A DNA stretch of 64,000 nucleotides, taken from the NCBI RefSeq assembly GCF_004768785.1, contig NZ_SRMQ01000001.1:372001-436000 (forward strand). Direction: 5' to 3'. This document shows positions 45,148-55,403 of this stretch, piece after piece; the stretch's first letter is position 1, and every line of letters starts with the position of its first letter. The notes under the pieces were generated by a model, which worked only from the letters and a program-made list of their open reading frames with translations, had not been told where the DNA came from and made no database searches. Source of the DNA: Caproiciproducens galactitolivorans. GTDB lineage: Bacteria; Bacillota; Clostridia; Oscillospirales; Acutalibacteraceae. The position numbers and the translations under genes were made by a program.

Positions 45148-48100
45148 ATGCTGCGTTTTATTTTGGGCCGCGCGGGCAGCGGGAAAACCGAATTGCTTCG
45201 AACCGAACTGGAAAATATGGCAAAGAATTCCCGAAAGAAATTAATGCTGATCGTGCCGGAGCAGTCCTCATTTGAAAATGAGCGTGCCATGCTCCACCGC
45301 CTCGGCGCGAAGGACGTGCAGCGTGTTTCCGTTACAAGTTTTTCCCGCCTTGCCGACGAAGTTTTCCGCCGCTACGGCGGCGGAGCCGGCCGGCGGCTCG
45401 ATGATGGCGGGCGGAGCATGTTTATGAGCCTTGCTTTGGAACAGGTGAAGGATCAGCTCCGTTTTTACCGCAAAAACGCGGACAGCGCCGAGCTAGTCGG
45501 GCTGATGCTTTCGGTGTCCGCGGAGTTTAAAATGTGCGGGATATCTCCGTCCGATATGGAACGGACCGCGCAGGAACTGCAGCAGGATTCGCTGAAACAG
45601 AAAATGACAGAGCTTTCCATGATCCTTTCCGCATACGATGCGCTTGTCGCGCAAAGCTACGTCGATCCCCTTGACGACCTGACAAGGCTGAAAAAGGTCC
45701 TGCTGAACCACTCGTTTTTCGAAGGCTATACCGTTGCGCTGGATTCCTTTCAGAGCTTTACGGTGCAGGAATACGATATTATCCGCTTGATCTTGGAGCG
45801 GGCGGACGACCTCTATGTAACGCTTTGCACAGATGGCCTGGACGATCCGGAACACGGGACAGGGCTTTTTTCCCTTGTGCGCCGCACGGGGAAGAATCTG
45901 ATGTGGCTTGCAAGGGAGAGCAATGTGGGCATTGCCGCGCCCGTCAAGCTGGAAAGCGGACGCCGTTTTCAGAATGCAGCCCTGGCTGCGCTGGAAGCAG
46001 GCGTGTACCGCGGAGAGCATAAACCCTGCGATTGTGATTGTGAGAATGTGGTTCTTTATGAAGCGGAAAACGCATATGACGAAGCCGCTTTTGTTGCCGC
46101 AACTATCCGCAGGCTTGTCATGGAAGAGCATTTTCGGTACCGCGATTTTGCGGTCATTGCGCGAACGCCCGACGATTACCGGGGAATTTTGGATACGGCG
46201 CTGGAGCGCTGGGAAATTCCGTATTTTATGGACAAGCCGCAGGCAATTGACGCGGAACCGCTCATGCGGCTCGTGCTTTCGGCGTTCCGGATTATCCAGA
46301 CCGGATTTTCCTCCGATTCCGTTTTCAGCTACCTGAAAACCGGCCTTGCGGGCCTTGGAACGGACGAAATTGCCCGGCTTGAAAATTATACCTTTGTTTG
46401 GAACATTTCTGGGTGTCGGTGGAAGGAAGAGTGGAAGGAGCATCCGAAGGGCTTCGCTGAAAAGCTGACGGCGGAGGATGAAAAACTGCTGGAGGAAATC
46501 AACAAAAGCCGGAAAGCCGTAATTACCCCGCTGCTCCGTTTTGCCGCGGGTATCCGCTCGCCGGACGGCGAGGGGATGGCGGCGGCCGTTTACACGCTGC
46601 TGCAGGACGTTGGCGCGGCGGAACATCTGAAAGCGCTTGCGCGCCATTTATCGGACTGCGGCGAGCCGGAGCTTGCCGACCGCCAGCTCCGGCTGTGGGA
46701 TTTGCTGATGAACATCCTTGACCAAACGGCGCTGGTGCTCAGCCACAATCCGGTCAGCCCGGCGCGGTATGCCGAGCTTTTGCACCTTGTCATACTGGCG
46801 AATGATATGGCAAGCATTCCGCAGGGGCTGGACGAGGTCACCGTCGGGTCTGCTGACCGCACGCGGACCGGCGCGCCGAAGGTGGTGTTCCTGCTTGGGA
46901 CGGTCGAAGGGGGATTCCCGCTTTCGCCGGGCGGGAACTGCGTATTCAGCGATCGGGAACGCCGCGAACTCATCCGACTCGGCCTGCCGCTGAACGACAC
47001 CTTTGAGGGTGTGGCGGTGCAGGAACGCTTCTTAGCATATACCGCGATGAGTGCCGCTTCGCACCGGTTATACATATCCTATCCCCTTTCGGGGAGCTCC
47101 GGAGAACCGAATACCCCTTCCTCCATTCCAAATGAAGCCTGTGCTGTCCTGAAAAATCTGAAAGTCCTCAGCGCGCTTCTCCTGCCGCAGACGTATTTTG
47201 CAAATGCCCCGGAACCCGCGTTTGAGCTGATGGCACAGCAGTGGAACCGCAATACGGTGCTTTCCGCCACGCTGAAAGATGTATTTGCTGCGCGCGGTTG
47301 CGGTTACCGCCTTGAAGCAATCGCCCGTGCGGCGGAAAACCGCCCCGCGGTGTTTGCTTCGAGTGAAAAATCCCGCGCCCTTTTTGGGAAAAGCATGCAG
47401 GTTTCCGCAACGCAGATTGAAAAATTCTATCAATGCCGGTTCCAGTATTTTTGCCGCTTCGGCCTGAACGCGAAGGAGCGCAGGCAGGCGGAGCTTGACG
47501 CGCTGGAATACGGGAGCCTGATGCATTACCTGCTAGAAAAACTGTTCTGCAATATCGGCAGTACGGCTATTCTCCAGATGAAGCCGGACAAACTCCGTCA
47601 GGAGATTTTCCGGTTGCTGAAGCTTTACACGGAAACGAAGATGGGCGGCATACAGAATCCGTCGTCGCGCTTTCTTTACCTGTTTCAGCGCATGGCCGAT
47701 TCCGCGCAGGTGATCGCCCACCATATTGCGGAGGAACTTTCGCAGAGCGAATTTATGCCTGCTGATTTTGAGCTTCCTGTCGGAAACGACGGCGTCCCTC
47801 CGCTGACCATTCCGCTTCCGGATGGCGGAAAGGTTGTGGTCGAGGGGAAAATCGATCGCGTGGATATTCTGAAGCGAGAGGACACCTGTTACGTGCGCGT
47901 GGTCGATTATAAAACCGGCCATAAGGAATTTAAACTTTCCGACTTGGTTTACGGCATCAATATGCAGATGCTGATTTATCTGGCGGCACTACTGGAAAAC
48001 GGGGATGCCCGCTACGGGAAAGTCTGTCCCGCCGGCGTGCTGTATATGCCCGCAAACCGTCCGATTCTTTCGGCAGCGCGGAATGCGGCGCAGGAGGAAA

Positions 48101-48495
48101 TTGAGCGGGAAGCCGCAAAAAAGCTGCGTATGGACGGCCTTGTACTGGATGACCCAGCACTCATCCATGCCATGGAGAGGAAGGGAGAGGGCAAATATAT
48201 CCCGGTCTCCCTGAAAGATGGCGCGCCGGGCAAGCGCGACCATGTGGTAAGCTCCGCCGAATTGTCCGGTATACTGCTGCATATGGAAGAACTTGTCCGT
48301 GAAATGGCGGTTGAACTGCATTGCGGTGACGTGTCCGCGCTGCCGCTTTCCGGGGACTTCGACGCGTGCGCGTGGTGCCCCTATCATGACGTGTGCGGCC
48401 ATGAAGCGGACAGCCCTTCCCGAGAAATGCAGAAGTGGGACAGGGACGCGGCTGTGAAAGAACTTTTAAAAAGCAGGGACGGTGAGAAGAAGTGA
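45148..48495 (+). CDS. addB: Helicase-exonuclease AddAB, AddB subunit
   Basis: One half of the double-strand break processing enzyme that readies ends for RecA. The 1115-residue chain has Walker A LGRAGSGKTELL near the N-terminus, a large degenerate helicase body, and a C-terminal nuclease domain with VRVVDYKTGHKEFKLSDL (catalytic Asp and Lys) around residue 920. The Fe-S cluster cysteines that staple the nuclease fold are visible as YQCRFQYFCRF near residue 770 and CAWCPYHDVC near the C-terminus. GGGAGG precedes the ATG. The stop overlaps the addA start by 4 nt. Confidence 0.96.
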   Translation: MLRFILGRAGSGKTELLRTELENMAKNSRKKLMLIVPEQSSFENERAMLHRLGAKDVQRVSVTSFSRLADEVFRRYGGGAGRRLDDGGRSMFMSLALEQVKDQLRFYRKNADSAELVGLMLSVSAEFKMCGISPSDMERTAQELQQDSLKQKMTELSMILSAYDALVAQSYVDPLDDLTRLKKVLLNHSFFEGYTVALDSFQSFTVQEYDIIRLILERADDLYVTLCTDGLDDPEHGTGLFSLVRRTGKNLMWLARESNVGIAAPVKLESGRRFQNAALAALEAGVYRGEHKPCDCDCENVVLYEAENAYDEAAFVAATIRRLVMEEHFRYRDFAVIARTPDDYRGILDTALERWEIPYFMDKPQAIDAEPLMRLVLSAFRIIQTGFSSDSVFSYLKTGLAGLGTDEIARLENYTFVWNISGCRWKEEWKEHPKGFAEKLTAEDEKLLEEINKSRKAVITPLLRFAAGIRSPDGEGMAAAVYTLLQDVGAAEHLKALARHLSDCGEPELADRQLRLWDLLMNILDQTALVLSHNPVSPARYAELLHLVILANDMASIPQGLDEVTVGSADRTRTGAPKVVFLLGTVEGGFPLSPGGNCVFSDRERRELIRLGLPLNDTFEGVAVQERFLAYTAMSAASHRLYISYPLSGSSGEPNTPSSIPNEACAVLKNLKVLSALLLPQTYFANAPEPAFELMAQQWNRNTVLSATLKDVFAARGCGYRLEAIARAAENRPAVFASSEKSRALFGKSMQVSATQIEKFYQCRFQYFCRFGLNAKERRQAELDALEYGSLMHYLLEKLFCNIGSTAILQMKPDKLRQEIFRLLKLYTETKMGGIQNPSSRFLYLFQRMADSAQVIAHHIAEELSQSEFMPADFELPVGNDGVPPLTIPLPDGGKVVVEGKIDRVDILKREDTCYVRVVDYKTGHKEFKLSDLVYGINMQMLIYLAALLENGDARYGKVCPAGVLYMPANRPILSAARNAAQEEIEREAAKKLRMDGLVLDDPALIHAMERKGEGKYIPVSLKDGAPGKRDHVVSSAELSGILLHMEELVREMAVELHCGDVSALPLSGDFDACAWCPYHDVCGHEADSPSREMQKWDRDAAVKELLKSRDGEKK

Positions 48496-51400
48496 GCGGA
48501 CGGAAATGGACGCAAAGCCAAAAAGACGCGATTACCGCAAGGGGCGGCACGCTGCTGGTTTCCGCCGCCGCTGGTTCCGGGAAAACCGCCGTGCTGGTTC
48601 AGCGCGTCATTGAGCGCATCACGGACCCGGAGCATCCTACCGACGCGGACCGGCTTCTGGTTGTAACCTTTACAAAAGCAGCCGCCGCCGAAATGCGCAG
48701 CCGTATTGCGGCTGAAATTTCAAATCTTCTGGAAGCGGACCCGTTCAATGTGACTCTGCGCCGCCAGCAGATTTTGCTTACCCGCGCGCATATCAGCACG
48801 ATCCACAGCTTTTGCAGCGATTTAATCCGGGAAAATTTTTATAAATTAGGCATTTCGCCGGATTTCCGGATTCTGGAAGAAAATGAAATGAATCTGCTGC
48901 GTAGTGACGCGGCCGCCGCCGCATTGGAAGAATTCTACTCGCAAAAGGACCCCGTTTTTTTTGAACTGTCGGACACGTTTTCCTCCGGAAGGGACGACAA
49001 CCGCCTAATACAAACGGTTTTCACCCTGTACGACTTTATCCGTTCGCATCCTTTTCCAAGGCGCTGGCTGAAAGAAAAAGCGTCCATGTATACTTCTGGT
49101 ATTTCTGCGACGCAAACCATGTGGGGACGCACGATTCTTTCCTATGCCGCGGAAGCGGTGGCTTACAGCATTTCCCTAACTGAAAATTCGCTTTCGCTTA
49201 TGAATGAGAACCCGAAGATAGCGGACGCTTACGGCGACGCCTTCCGCTCCGACCTTGCGGGGCTTATCGCTTTGAAGGAAGCCGCCGATGCGGGAGAATG
49301 GGATAAAATTGCATTTCAAAGCAAAAACTTTCAATTTATGAGGCTGAAAGCCCTGCGCGGGTATGGCGACGACCCCTTGAAGAACAAACTGACGGCAAGC
49401 CGCAAAGAAGTGCAGGGAACCGTAAAAAAACTGGCGGAGCTTTTCTGTTCCGATTCCGATCAATGCAAAGAGGAAATTGAACGGCTTGCGCCGCTGGTGC
49501 GGAAACTGTTCCAAGTTACTGAACGATTTGGCGAAATTCTTGACGGGATGAAAAAAGAGCGCCGTGCCGCCGATTTTAGCGATCTGGAGCATTACGCCTT
49601 AAAATTACTGGTAAGGGATACGGAGAAAGGCTTTGAGCCGACCGAAGACGCGATCGAGCTTTCATCGCATTTCGACGAAGTCATGGTAGACGAATATCAG
49701 GATACGAATGAAGCGCAGGACATGATTTTTCGCTCGGTTTCCCGCGGGGAAGAAAACTTATTTATGGTCGGCGATGTGAAACAGAGCATTTACCGTTTCC
49801 GCCAGGCCATGCCGCAGATTTTTCTGCGCCGCCGCAGCCAGTATCCGAATTATGACCGCACAGCGGATGCCTATCCAGCCTGCATTGTTCTGGACCGGAA
49901 CTTCCGCAGCCGCCGCGGCATAACTGAAGCCGTCAATTTTGTGTTCCGGCAGCTGATGAGCAAACAGACCGGCGAATTGGATTATACCAAAGCGGAGGAA
50001 CTGAAAGCGGGTGCGGATTATCCACCCTGCGAGGAACCTGCCGCGCAGCTTGAAATTATTGATCTTTCCGCCTGTGACAATGAGGAGGAAACGGTAACGG
50101 CGGAAAGCCGACATATTGCGGAGCTGATTTATCAGATGACCGCAAATGGAACCACTATTACCGACAAGGGGAAGCAGCGCCCGGTTATGTACCGCGATAT
50201 CTGCATCCTCCTCCGCAGCGCTAACAAATACGCGCAGGAGTACGCAAAGCAGTTGTCAGCTTTGGGCATTCCGGCTTGGGCGGATACCGCCGGAGGGTTC
50301 TTTGCGGCTGCGGAGGTAGGCGTTGCCATTTCGTTTCTCCGCGTAATTGACAATCCGATGCAGGATATCCCGCTCCTTTCGGTGCTGATGAGCCCAATTT
50401 ACGGCTTCACTCCGGACGACATGGCGGATATCCGTATCCCCTCGCGCAGAACCCCGCTTTACCTTGCGCTCGTTTCCTCGGCGCAGAGCGGCAATGAACG
50501 CGCGTCTGCGTTTTTGAATGATATCGATTCATACCGCACCCTTGCTGCGACCATGCCGTCCGACCGGCTGATCCGCATTCTGTATGAAAAGACCGGATAC
50601 CTGAATTTGGTTCAGTCCATGCCGAACGGCGAACTGCGCCTTGCCAATCTGCGCCTGCTTCTGGAATATGCGAAGAAATACGAAGCGTCCGGTTATAACG
50701 GGCTTTCCGGGTTCATCCGCTTTATTGACCGCCTTCAGAAAAACAATGCCGATCTGGCGGCGGCGTCGACGATCAGCGAGGCTGCCAACGTGGTAAAGAT
50801 TATGAGTATCCACCGCTCCAAGGGGCTGGAATTTCCCGTGTGCATCCTGGCGGGCTGTGCCAGACGATTCAATAAGGAGAAGGGAGATGTCCTTTTGCAC
50901 CCTTCCCTGGGGTTGGGCGTAAAGCTGAAAAGTGAAAACGGGCTTTCCCGTTACACGACGATGCCGCGGGAGGCCGTCGCGCTGGAGCTTGACAGGGACG
51001 AAATGAGCGAGGAGCTTCGCATTCTGTATGTCGCTATGACAAGGACCAAGGAAAAGTTAATTATGGTGACCGCCGTAAAAAACGCGTCGAAAACGCTGGG
51101 AAAGCTTGCTACGCATCTGACGGCGGAAAAGCGGATACAGCCCTATGTTGTACGTAGCGCAGGCTGTATTTCCGACTGGCTCCTGCTTTGCGCCCTGCGC
51201 CACCCAAGCGGCGGAAGACTTCGCGAACTGGCGGGTGCGCTTCCGGGAATCACCGCGGAGTCCGGCGAACCTTGGAGCATTCACCTGATTGCTTCCCAAG
51301 CCGCGCCGGAAGCTGCTGTGCAGACGCAAATTGCGGCCCCGGCCGCACCGGACGTTTCCCTTCGGGAAGAAATTGAAAAGAAGCTTGATTTTGTGTATCC

Positions 51401-52025
51401 ATTTGCCGATTTGAAGGGCGTTCAGGCGAAGGTGGCGGCGTCCGACCTTGCCGCACGCGAATTTTCCGAACAGTATGCAACAGTATCCCGTCCCGCTTTC
51501 CTGAGCAAGTCGGGCTTAACGCCGGCGGAACGCGGCACGGCGCTGCATGCCTATATGCAGTTTGCCGATTACCAAAAAGCTGCCCAGTCGCCGGAAAGCG
51601 AACTGGAACGCCTGGTCGCACAGGGCTTCCTGACCCGGGAGCAGGGCGGAGCTGTCGAGCTGGAGCGCGTGCGCGCTTTCTTTCAGAGCCCGCTTGCAAA
51701 GCGGATTCTCTCGTCCGGGCATGTTGTGAGGGAATACCGTTTTACTGTGGAAATTACCGCGGGCGATCTTCGCCCCGGACTCCCGGAGGATCTGAAAAAT
51801 GAACCGGTTGTGCTTCAGGGCGCGGTTGACTGTGCCTTTGAGGAAAACGGCGCCCTGATTATCGTCGATTATAAAACCGATAAGACACGGGACCCGGCGG
51901 AATTATGGAACCGCTATCGCGAACAGCTTTCGCTGTACCGGCTTGCGATGGAGCAGTGCACGGGGAAAAAAGTCGGGGGCTGCCTGCTTTATTCCTTTAG
52001 CTTGAACGCCGCAATTGAAAATTAA
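48492..52025 (+). CDS. addA: Helicase-exonuclease AddAB, AddA subunit
   Basis: The UvrD-like helicase and second nuclease of AddAB, 1177 residues. Walker A SAAAGSGKTAVLV (core 26-32), VVTFTKAAAAEMRSRI, the Walker B/DEAD-like EVMVDEYQDTNEAQD, MSIHRSKGLEFPVCI and VAMTRTKEKL cover the helicase motifs in order. The C-terminal nuclease has GTALHAYMQF and IIVDYKTDKTRD. GTG 48492 overlaps the addB stop (GTGA), showing coupling. Confidence 0.97.
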   Translation: MSGRKWTQSQKDAITARGGTLLVSAAAGSGKTAVLVQRVIERITDPEHPTDADRLLVVTFTKAAAAEMRSRIAAEISNLLEADPFNVTLRRQQILLTRAHISTIHSFCSDLIRENFYKLGISPDFRILEENEMNLLRSDAAAAALEEFYSQKDPVFFELSDTFSSGRDDNRLIQTVFTLYDFIRSHPFPRRWLKEKASMYTSGISATQTMWGRTILSYAAEAVAYSISLTENSLSLMNENPKIADAYGDAFRSDLAGLIALKEAADAGEWDKIAFQSKNFQFMRLKALRGYGDDPLKNKLTASRKEVQGTVKKLAELFCSDSDQCKEEIERLAPLVRKLFQVTERFGEILDGMKKERRAADFSDLEHYALKLLVRDTEKGFEPTEDAIELSSHFDEVMVDEYQDTNEAQDMIFRSVSRGEENLFMVGDVKQSIYRFRQAMPQIFLRRRSQYPNYDRTADAYPACIVLDRNFRSRRGITEAVNFVFRQLMSKQTGELDYTKAEELKAGADYPPCEEPAAQLEIIDLSACDNEEETVTAESRHIAELIYQMTANGTTITDKGKQRPVMYRDICILLRSANKYAQEYAKQLSALGIPAWADTAGGFFAAAEVGVAISFLRVIDNPMQDIPLLSVLMSPIYGFTPDDMADIRIPSRRTPLYLALVSSAQSGNERASAFLNDIDSYRTLAATMPSDRLIRILYEKTGYLNLVQSMPNGELRLANLRLLLEYAKKYEASGYNGLSGFIRFIDRLQKNNADLAAASTISEAANVVKIMSIHRSKGLEFPVCILAGCARRFNKEKGDVLLHPSLGLGVKLKSENGLSRYTTMPREAVALELDRDEMSEELRILYVAMTRTKEKLIMVTAVKNASKTLGKLATHLTAEKRIQPYVVRSAGCISDWLLLCALRHPSGGRLRELAGALPGITAESGEPWSIHLIASQAAPEAAVQTQIAAPAAPDVSLREEIEKKLDFVYPFADLKGVQAKVAASDLAAREFSEQYATVSRPAFLSKSGLTPAERGTALHAYMQFADYQKAAQSPESELERLVAQGFLTREQGGAVELERVRAFFQSPLAKRILSSGHVVREYRFTVEITAGDLRPGLPEDLKNEPVVLQGAVDCAFEENGALIIVDYKTDKTRDPAELWNRYREQLSLYRLAMEQCTGKKVGGCLLYSFSLNAAIEN

Positions 52026-52028
52026 TGC

Positions 52029-52057
52029 TTGACAAACCGATCAAGGGCTGATAAAAT
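52029..52057 (+). promoter_or_regulatory. SigmaA promoter of infC-rpmI-rplT
   Basis: TTGACA (52029-52034), 17-nt spacer, TAAAAT (52052-52057). Start near 52064. Confidence 0.82.
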
Positions 52058-52063
52058 AATCCA

Positions 52064-52242
52064 GTAAAACAAAGCGGGGCATTTTATGCTCACACCTGTG
52101 GGGTTTCGTCCGTCATGGGTCAATACGAAAACTACTTCCGGAAAGCAGTTTCCGGATGGCATTGGATGTATTGGTGCGCGGGCGGATATTCTGCCCGCGT
52201 TTTATTATTTGAGTGAACAACGTGTTTTGGAGGTGCTTAACA
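52064..52242 (+). ncRNA. infC operon leader with attenuator (probable L20 leader)
   Basis: About 180 nt of leader holds a stable TCCGGAAA/TTTCCGGA hairpin (52137-52156) and then an intrinsic terminator: CGCGGGC (52177-52183), 9-nt loop, GCCCGCG (52193-52199), TTTTATTATTT. A terminator in front of the first gene indicates transcription attenuation. In Bacillus the equivalent leader is bound by L20, encoded by the third gene of this operon. Assignment is from position and form. Confidence 0.7.
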
Positions 52243-52761
52243 ATTAGCAACAAGGAACTGCAGATTAATGAAGAAATTCGTGACAAGGAAGTGCGTGTTA
52301 TTGGCTCGGACGGTACCCAGCTTGGGCTGATGTCAGCGGCTCAGGCTTTGGAAAAAGCCTTTGAACAGAATCTCGATCTTGTCAAGATCGCACCGCAAGC
52401 CGTGCCGCCGGTGTGTAAGATTATTGATTACGGCAAATATCGTTTTGAACAGGCAAAGCGAGATAAAGAGGCAAAGAAGAACCAGCGCGTAGTCGATATT
52501 AAAGAGATTCGTTTGTCTTTGAACATTGACACACACGACTTCAATACGAAAGTAGGTCACGCAACCCGCTTCTTGAAGGATGGCGACAAAGTTAAAGTTT
52601 CTATCCGCTTTCGCGGACGCGAAATGGGACATCCGGAGCAGGGCTATGTCATTATGAAAAATTTCGCCGAGGCCCTCAGCGAGATTGCCAATGTTGAAAA
52701 GCCGGCAAAGCTAGAGGGACGGAATATGCTTATGTTCCTTGCTTCCAAACCCGCTAAGTAA
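52243..52761 (+). CDS. infC: Translation initiation factor IF-3
   Basis: A 172-residue factor that binds the 30S subunit and checks start codons. [21 protein letters not shown] is the N-terminal domain start and [17 protein letters not shown] the C-domain start. The best start is ATT at 52243: GGAGG (52229-52233) lies 9 nt upstream, and the protein aligns with other IF-3 chains from there. The rare AUU start is the known self-control device of infC, since IF-3 itself rejects it. An in-frame GTG at 52213 would place the start before the ribosome binding site and is rejected. Confidence 0.97.
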   Translation: MSNKELQINEEIRDKEVRVIGSDGTQLGLMSAAQALEKAFEQNLDLVKIAPQAVPPVCKIIDYGKYRFEQAKRDKEAKKNQRVVDIKEIRLSLNIDTHDFNTKVGHATRFLKDGDKVKVSIRFRGREMGHPEQGYVIMKNFAEALSEIANVEKPAKLEGRNMLMFLASKPAK

Positions 52762-52784
52762 TTATAAACAAGGAGGACAATACC

Positions 52785-52982
52785 ATGCCTAAAATTAAGA
52801 CTCATTCGGGTGCGAAAAAGCGCTTCAAGATTTCAAAGAACGGAAAGGTTATTCGCGCTCACGCAAATAAATCCCATATCCTGAACAAGAAAACGACCAA
52901 ACGTAAGAGAGGACTCAGAAAGACCACAGTTGCCGACAAGACGAATGTGGCGCAGGTGAAGAGACTGGTTCCTTATAAATAA
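52785..52982 (+). CDS. rpmI: Ribosomal protein bL35
   Basis: A 65-residue basic protein: [20 protein letters not shown] is the standard bL35 start, and [16 protein letters not shown] follows. AGGAGG precedes the ATG. Middle gene of the infC-rpmI-rplT operon. Confidence 0.98.
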   Translation: MPKIKTHSGAKKRFKISKNGKVIRAHANKSHILNKKTTKRKRGLRKTTVADKTNVAQVKRLVPYK

Positions 52983-53026
52983 GGCCGGTCGAAATTAAGA
53001 AATAACCATTTATTGGAGGTAACATA

Positions 53027-53380
53027 ATGGCACGTGTAAAAGGCGCAATCATGACGCGCAAAAGAAGAAAAAAAGTTTTAAAGCTTGCTAAAGGCTACTG
53101 GGGTTCTAAGAGCAAACATTTTAAAATGGCCAAACAGGCCGTTATGAAATCTGGAAATTATGCGTTTATTGGCCGTAAAGCCAGAAAGAGAGATTTTCGT
53201 CGTCTGTGGATTACCCGTATTTCCGCTGCATGCCGCGCAAACGACGTGAGCTACTCCGTATTTATGAACGGGCTTAAAAAAGCGGGCATTACATTGAACC
53301 GCAAAATGCTTGCGGAAATCGCTGTTGCTGATGAAGCTGCTTTTAAGAGCCTGATCGAAAAAGCAAAGGCAGCACTATAA
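53027..53380 (+). CDS. rplT: Ribosomal protein bL20
   Basis: A 117-residue 50S assembly protein: [25 protein letters not shown] at the N-terminus and [29 protein letters not shown] in the C-terminal domain, which in other species also binds its own leader RNA. TGGAGGT precedes the ATG. Confidence 0.98.
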   Translation: MARVKGAIMTRKRRKKVLKLAKGYWGSKSKHFKMAKQAVMKSGNYAFIGRKARKRDFRRLWITRISAACRANDVSYSVFMNGLKKAGITLNRKMLAEIAVADEAAFKSLIEKAKAAL

Positions 53381-53390
53381 AAAGCTGTAA

Positions 53391-53424
53391 TTGCGCCCGG
53401 AAGATGCCCGGGCGCAAATTTTAT
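53391..53424 (+). terminator. Terminator of infC-rpmI-rplT
   Basis: TTGCGCCCGG (53391-53400), 7-nt loop, CCGGGCGCAA (53408-53417), then ATTTTAT. Very stable 10-bp stem; the downstream methyltransferase gene starts 15 nt later, so some read-through is likely. Confidence 0.85.
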
Positions 53425-53438
53425 ATGGAGAGAACAGA

Positions 53439-54263
53439 ATGCCCGACCAAATTACAAGCCGTAAAAATGAAATCATAAAGCAGGCCGCCCGGCTTTGCAC
53501 TAGTGCGGAAATCCGCAGAGAGCATGGGTTGTATCTTGTTGAAGGCGCCCGGCTTTGCCGCGATGCCGCCCAGAGCGGAGTAAAGATAGAAACCTTGTTT
53601 TATACCGCTCAGGCGGAAGAAAAATATAAGGAATATATCGCTTCCGCCGCCGATTCGGCACAGACTGTTTACGAAGTTGCGCCCCATGTTGCCGCGCTTT
53701 TGTCCGAAACCAAAACACCGCAGGGCGTTTTTTGTGTTTGCAAAATGAACCGCGCGGTGCGCGAAGTGCGGACAATTCCCGTCGGCCGGCATTATCTTGC
53801 GCTTGAAAACCTGCAGGATCCGGCAAATCTGGGCGCAATTTTGCGTACGGCGGAGGCGTTGGGAATCGGCGGGGTGATTCTGGGCGGAAGCTGCTGCGAT
53901 ATATATTCCCCGAAGGCGTTGCGCGCAAGTATGGGGGCGGTATTCCGTCTGCCGTTTTTTCTTGCGCCCGACATGCTTTGTGCGATCAAGCTCCTGCGGG
54001 ACATGAATTTTGCCTGTTTTGCGGCTGTGCCGGATGCTGCGGCGCAGCCGGTGACCGCGGTTAATTTCCACAATCATCCCACCGTGCTCATTGTGGGAAA
54101 CGAGGGGAATGGGCTTGCGAAAGAAACGATACAAGCCTGTTCGGGGCGGGTGACTATTCCGATGCTTGGAAGGGCGGAATCGCTGAATGCGTCCGCTTCC
54201 GCCGCAATCCTGATGTGGGAAATGATGCGGGCAGAGTCTGGAGGCGTTTCGGTTGGCAATTGA
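53439..54263 (+). CDS. TrmH/SpoU family RNA methyltransferase
   Basis: A 274-residue 2'-O-methyltransferase of the knotted SPOUT class. The N-terminal part (SRKNEIIKQAARLC, HGLYLVEGARLCRDA) is the L30e-like RNA-binding domain. The knot has ALENLQDPANLGAILRTAEALGIG, VLIVGNEGNGL and IPMLGRAESLNASASAAILMWE, the three SPOUT motifs. The closest named types are 23S rRNA methyltransferases such as RlmB or TsnR-like enzymes; target unknown. ATG 53439 follows GGAGAG. It overlaps dprA by 11 nt. Confidence 0.9.
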   Translation: MPDQITSRKNEIIKQAARLCTSAEIRREHGLYLVEGARLCRDAAQSGVKIETLFYTAQAEEKYKEYIASAADSAQTVYEVAPHVAALLSETKTPQGVFCVCKMNRAVREVRTIPVGRHYLALENLQDPANLGAILRTAEALGIGGVILGGSCCDIYSPKALRASMGAVFRLPFFLAPDMLCAIKLLRDMNFACFAAVPDAAAQPVTAVNFHNHPTVLIVGNEGNGLAKETIQACSGRVTIPMLGRAESLNASASAAILMWEMMRAESGGVSVGN

Positions 54264-55401
54264 TAAAAGAGCGTACTGGGTTTGGCTACAGCATGCGCTT
54301 GGAGCGGGAAGCTCAAAGCAGAACCGTATTCTTACCAATTACGGAAATTTGGAGGAATTTTATGCCGCGGGTATCAAAAACTGGCGTTTGGAAGGTTACT
54401 TTACCCAAAATGAACTGGGAAAGCTGGGGTCGTATTCTGTTTCCGATGCCTCGGCTCTTATTGAATATTGTGAAAAAATAGGCCAGAAGGTTCTTACGCC
54501 GGACTGTGGAGACTATCCGGAACCGCTCAGGCAGATTCACAATCCGCCCTGTGCCCTTTATGTAAAGGGAATACTGCCGGATTTCTCCTCGAACCCGGCT
54601 ATCGCGGTTGTTGGAACGCGAAAGGCAACCGCCACCGGAGTCGCTACGGCGCGGTCTTTCGCATATGAACTGGCGAAACGAGGGGCTGTTGTTGTCAGCG
54701 GTGGCGCGCTGGGAATTGATACGGCGGCGCACAAGGGCGCCCTGCAGGCGGGAGGAAAAACGGTTTGTGTACTTGGCTGCGGAATCGATTATAATTATCT
54801 GATGAGCAATGCTTCTCTTCGCGAATCCATCGCCCTTTCCGGGGCTGTCCTTTCCGAATATCCGCCGAACACACAGGCGGTCAACTCGAATTTTCCAATC
54901 CGGAACCGGATTATTTCCGGACTGACTTTGGGTACACTGGTGATTGAAGCCGCCGGGAAAAGCGGTTCGCTGATTACCGCACAGTGCGCGCTGGAACAAG
55001 GACGGGACGTATTTGCCGTTCCCGCCGGAATTTACAGTCCGGTTTCACAGGGGGTAAACAGTCTGATCAAAGCCGGTGCAAAACCGGTTTCGAACGCGGG
55101 CGAAATATTAGAAGAATATCTTTACCGTTTTTCTGATAAAATTGATTTAAATGATATCGAAAGCAATGTGATTCTGACGAATCAGCCAAAGCCGGAACCA
55201 AAAGCGGCGAAGATGCCGGAAAATTGTTCCGCGGATGCGGCGTCCCTTTATGCCGCACTTACGGAGGAACCATGCCATATTTCAGAACTGGAAAGAAAGA
55301 CAGGGATTCCAACCCCGCGGCTGCTTACCGCCGTGACGGAACTGGAGCTTTCCGGCTGCATCCGCTCCTATTCCGGCCGGCGCTACCGTTTGCCGGACTG
55401 A
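54253..55401 (+). CDS. dprA: DNA-processing protein DprA
   Basis: Binds incoming single-stranded DNA during transformation and loads RecA. The 382-residue chain has an N-terminal SAM-like helical part, the Rossmann core AVVGTRKATATGVATARSFAYEL, VVSGGALGIDTAAHKGAL and VCVLGCGIDYNY, and a C-terminal winged helix (ISELERKTGIPTPRLLTAVTELELSGCIRS). TTG 54253 is the start: GGAGG (54240-54244) lies 8 nt upstream. Together with the ComEC-like protein at 17.4 kb it hints at competence functions, though the full ComEC is not in the window. Confidence 0.95.
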   Translation: MAIDKRAYWVWLQHALGAGSSKQNRILTNYGNLEEFYAAGIKNWRLEGYFTQNELGKLGSYSVSDASALIEYCEKIGQKVLTPDCGDYPEPLRQIHNPPCALYVKGILPDFSSNPAIAVVGTRKATATGVATARSFAYELAKRGAVVVSGGALGIDTAAHKGALQAGGKTVCVLGCGIDYNYLMSNASLRESIALSGAVLSEYPPNTQAVNSNFPIRNRIISGLTLGTLVIEAAGKSGSLITAQCALEQGRDVFAVPAGIYSPVSQGVNSLIKAGAKPVSNAGEILEEYLYRFSDKIDLNDIESNVILTNQPKPEPKAAKMPENCSADAASLYAALTEEPCHISELERKTGIPTPRLLTAVTELELSGCIRSYSGRRYRLPD

Positions 55402-55403
55402 AT

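Noticed and set aside
52213-52242. Upstream GTG start for infC
   Set aside because: It places the start before the GGAGG site and adds residues not found in IF-3; ATT 52243 fits better.
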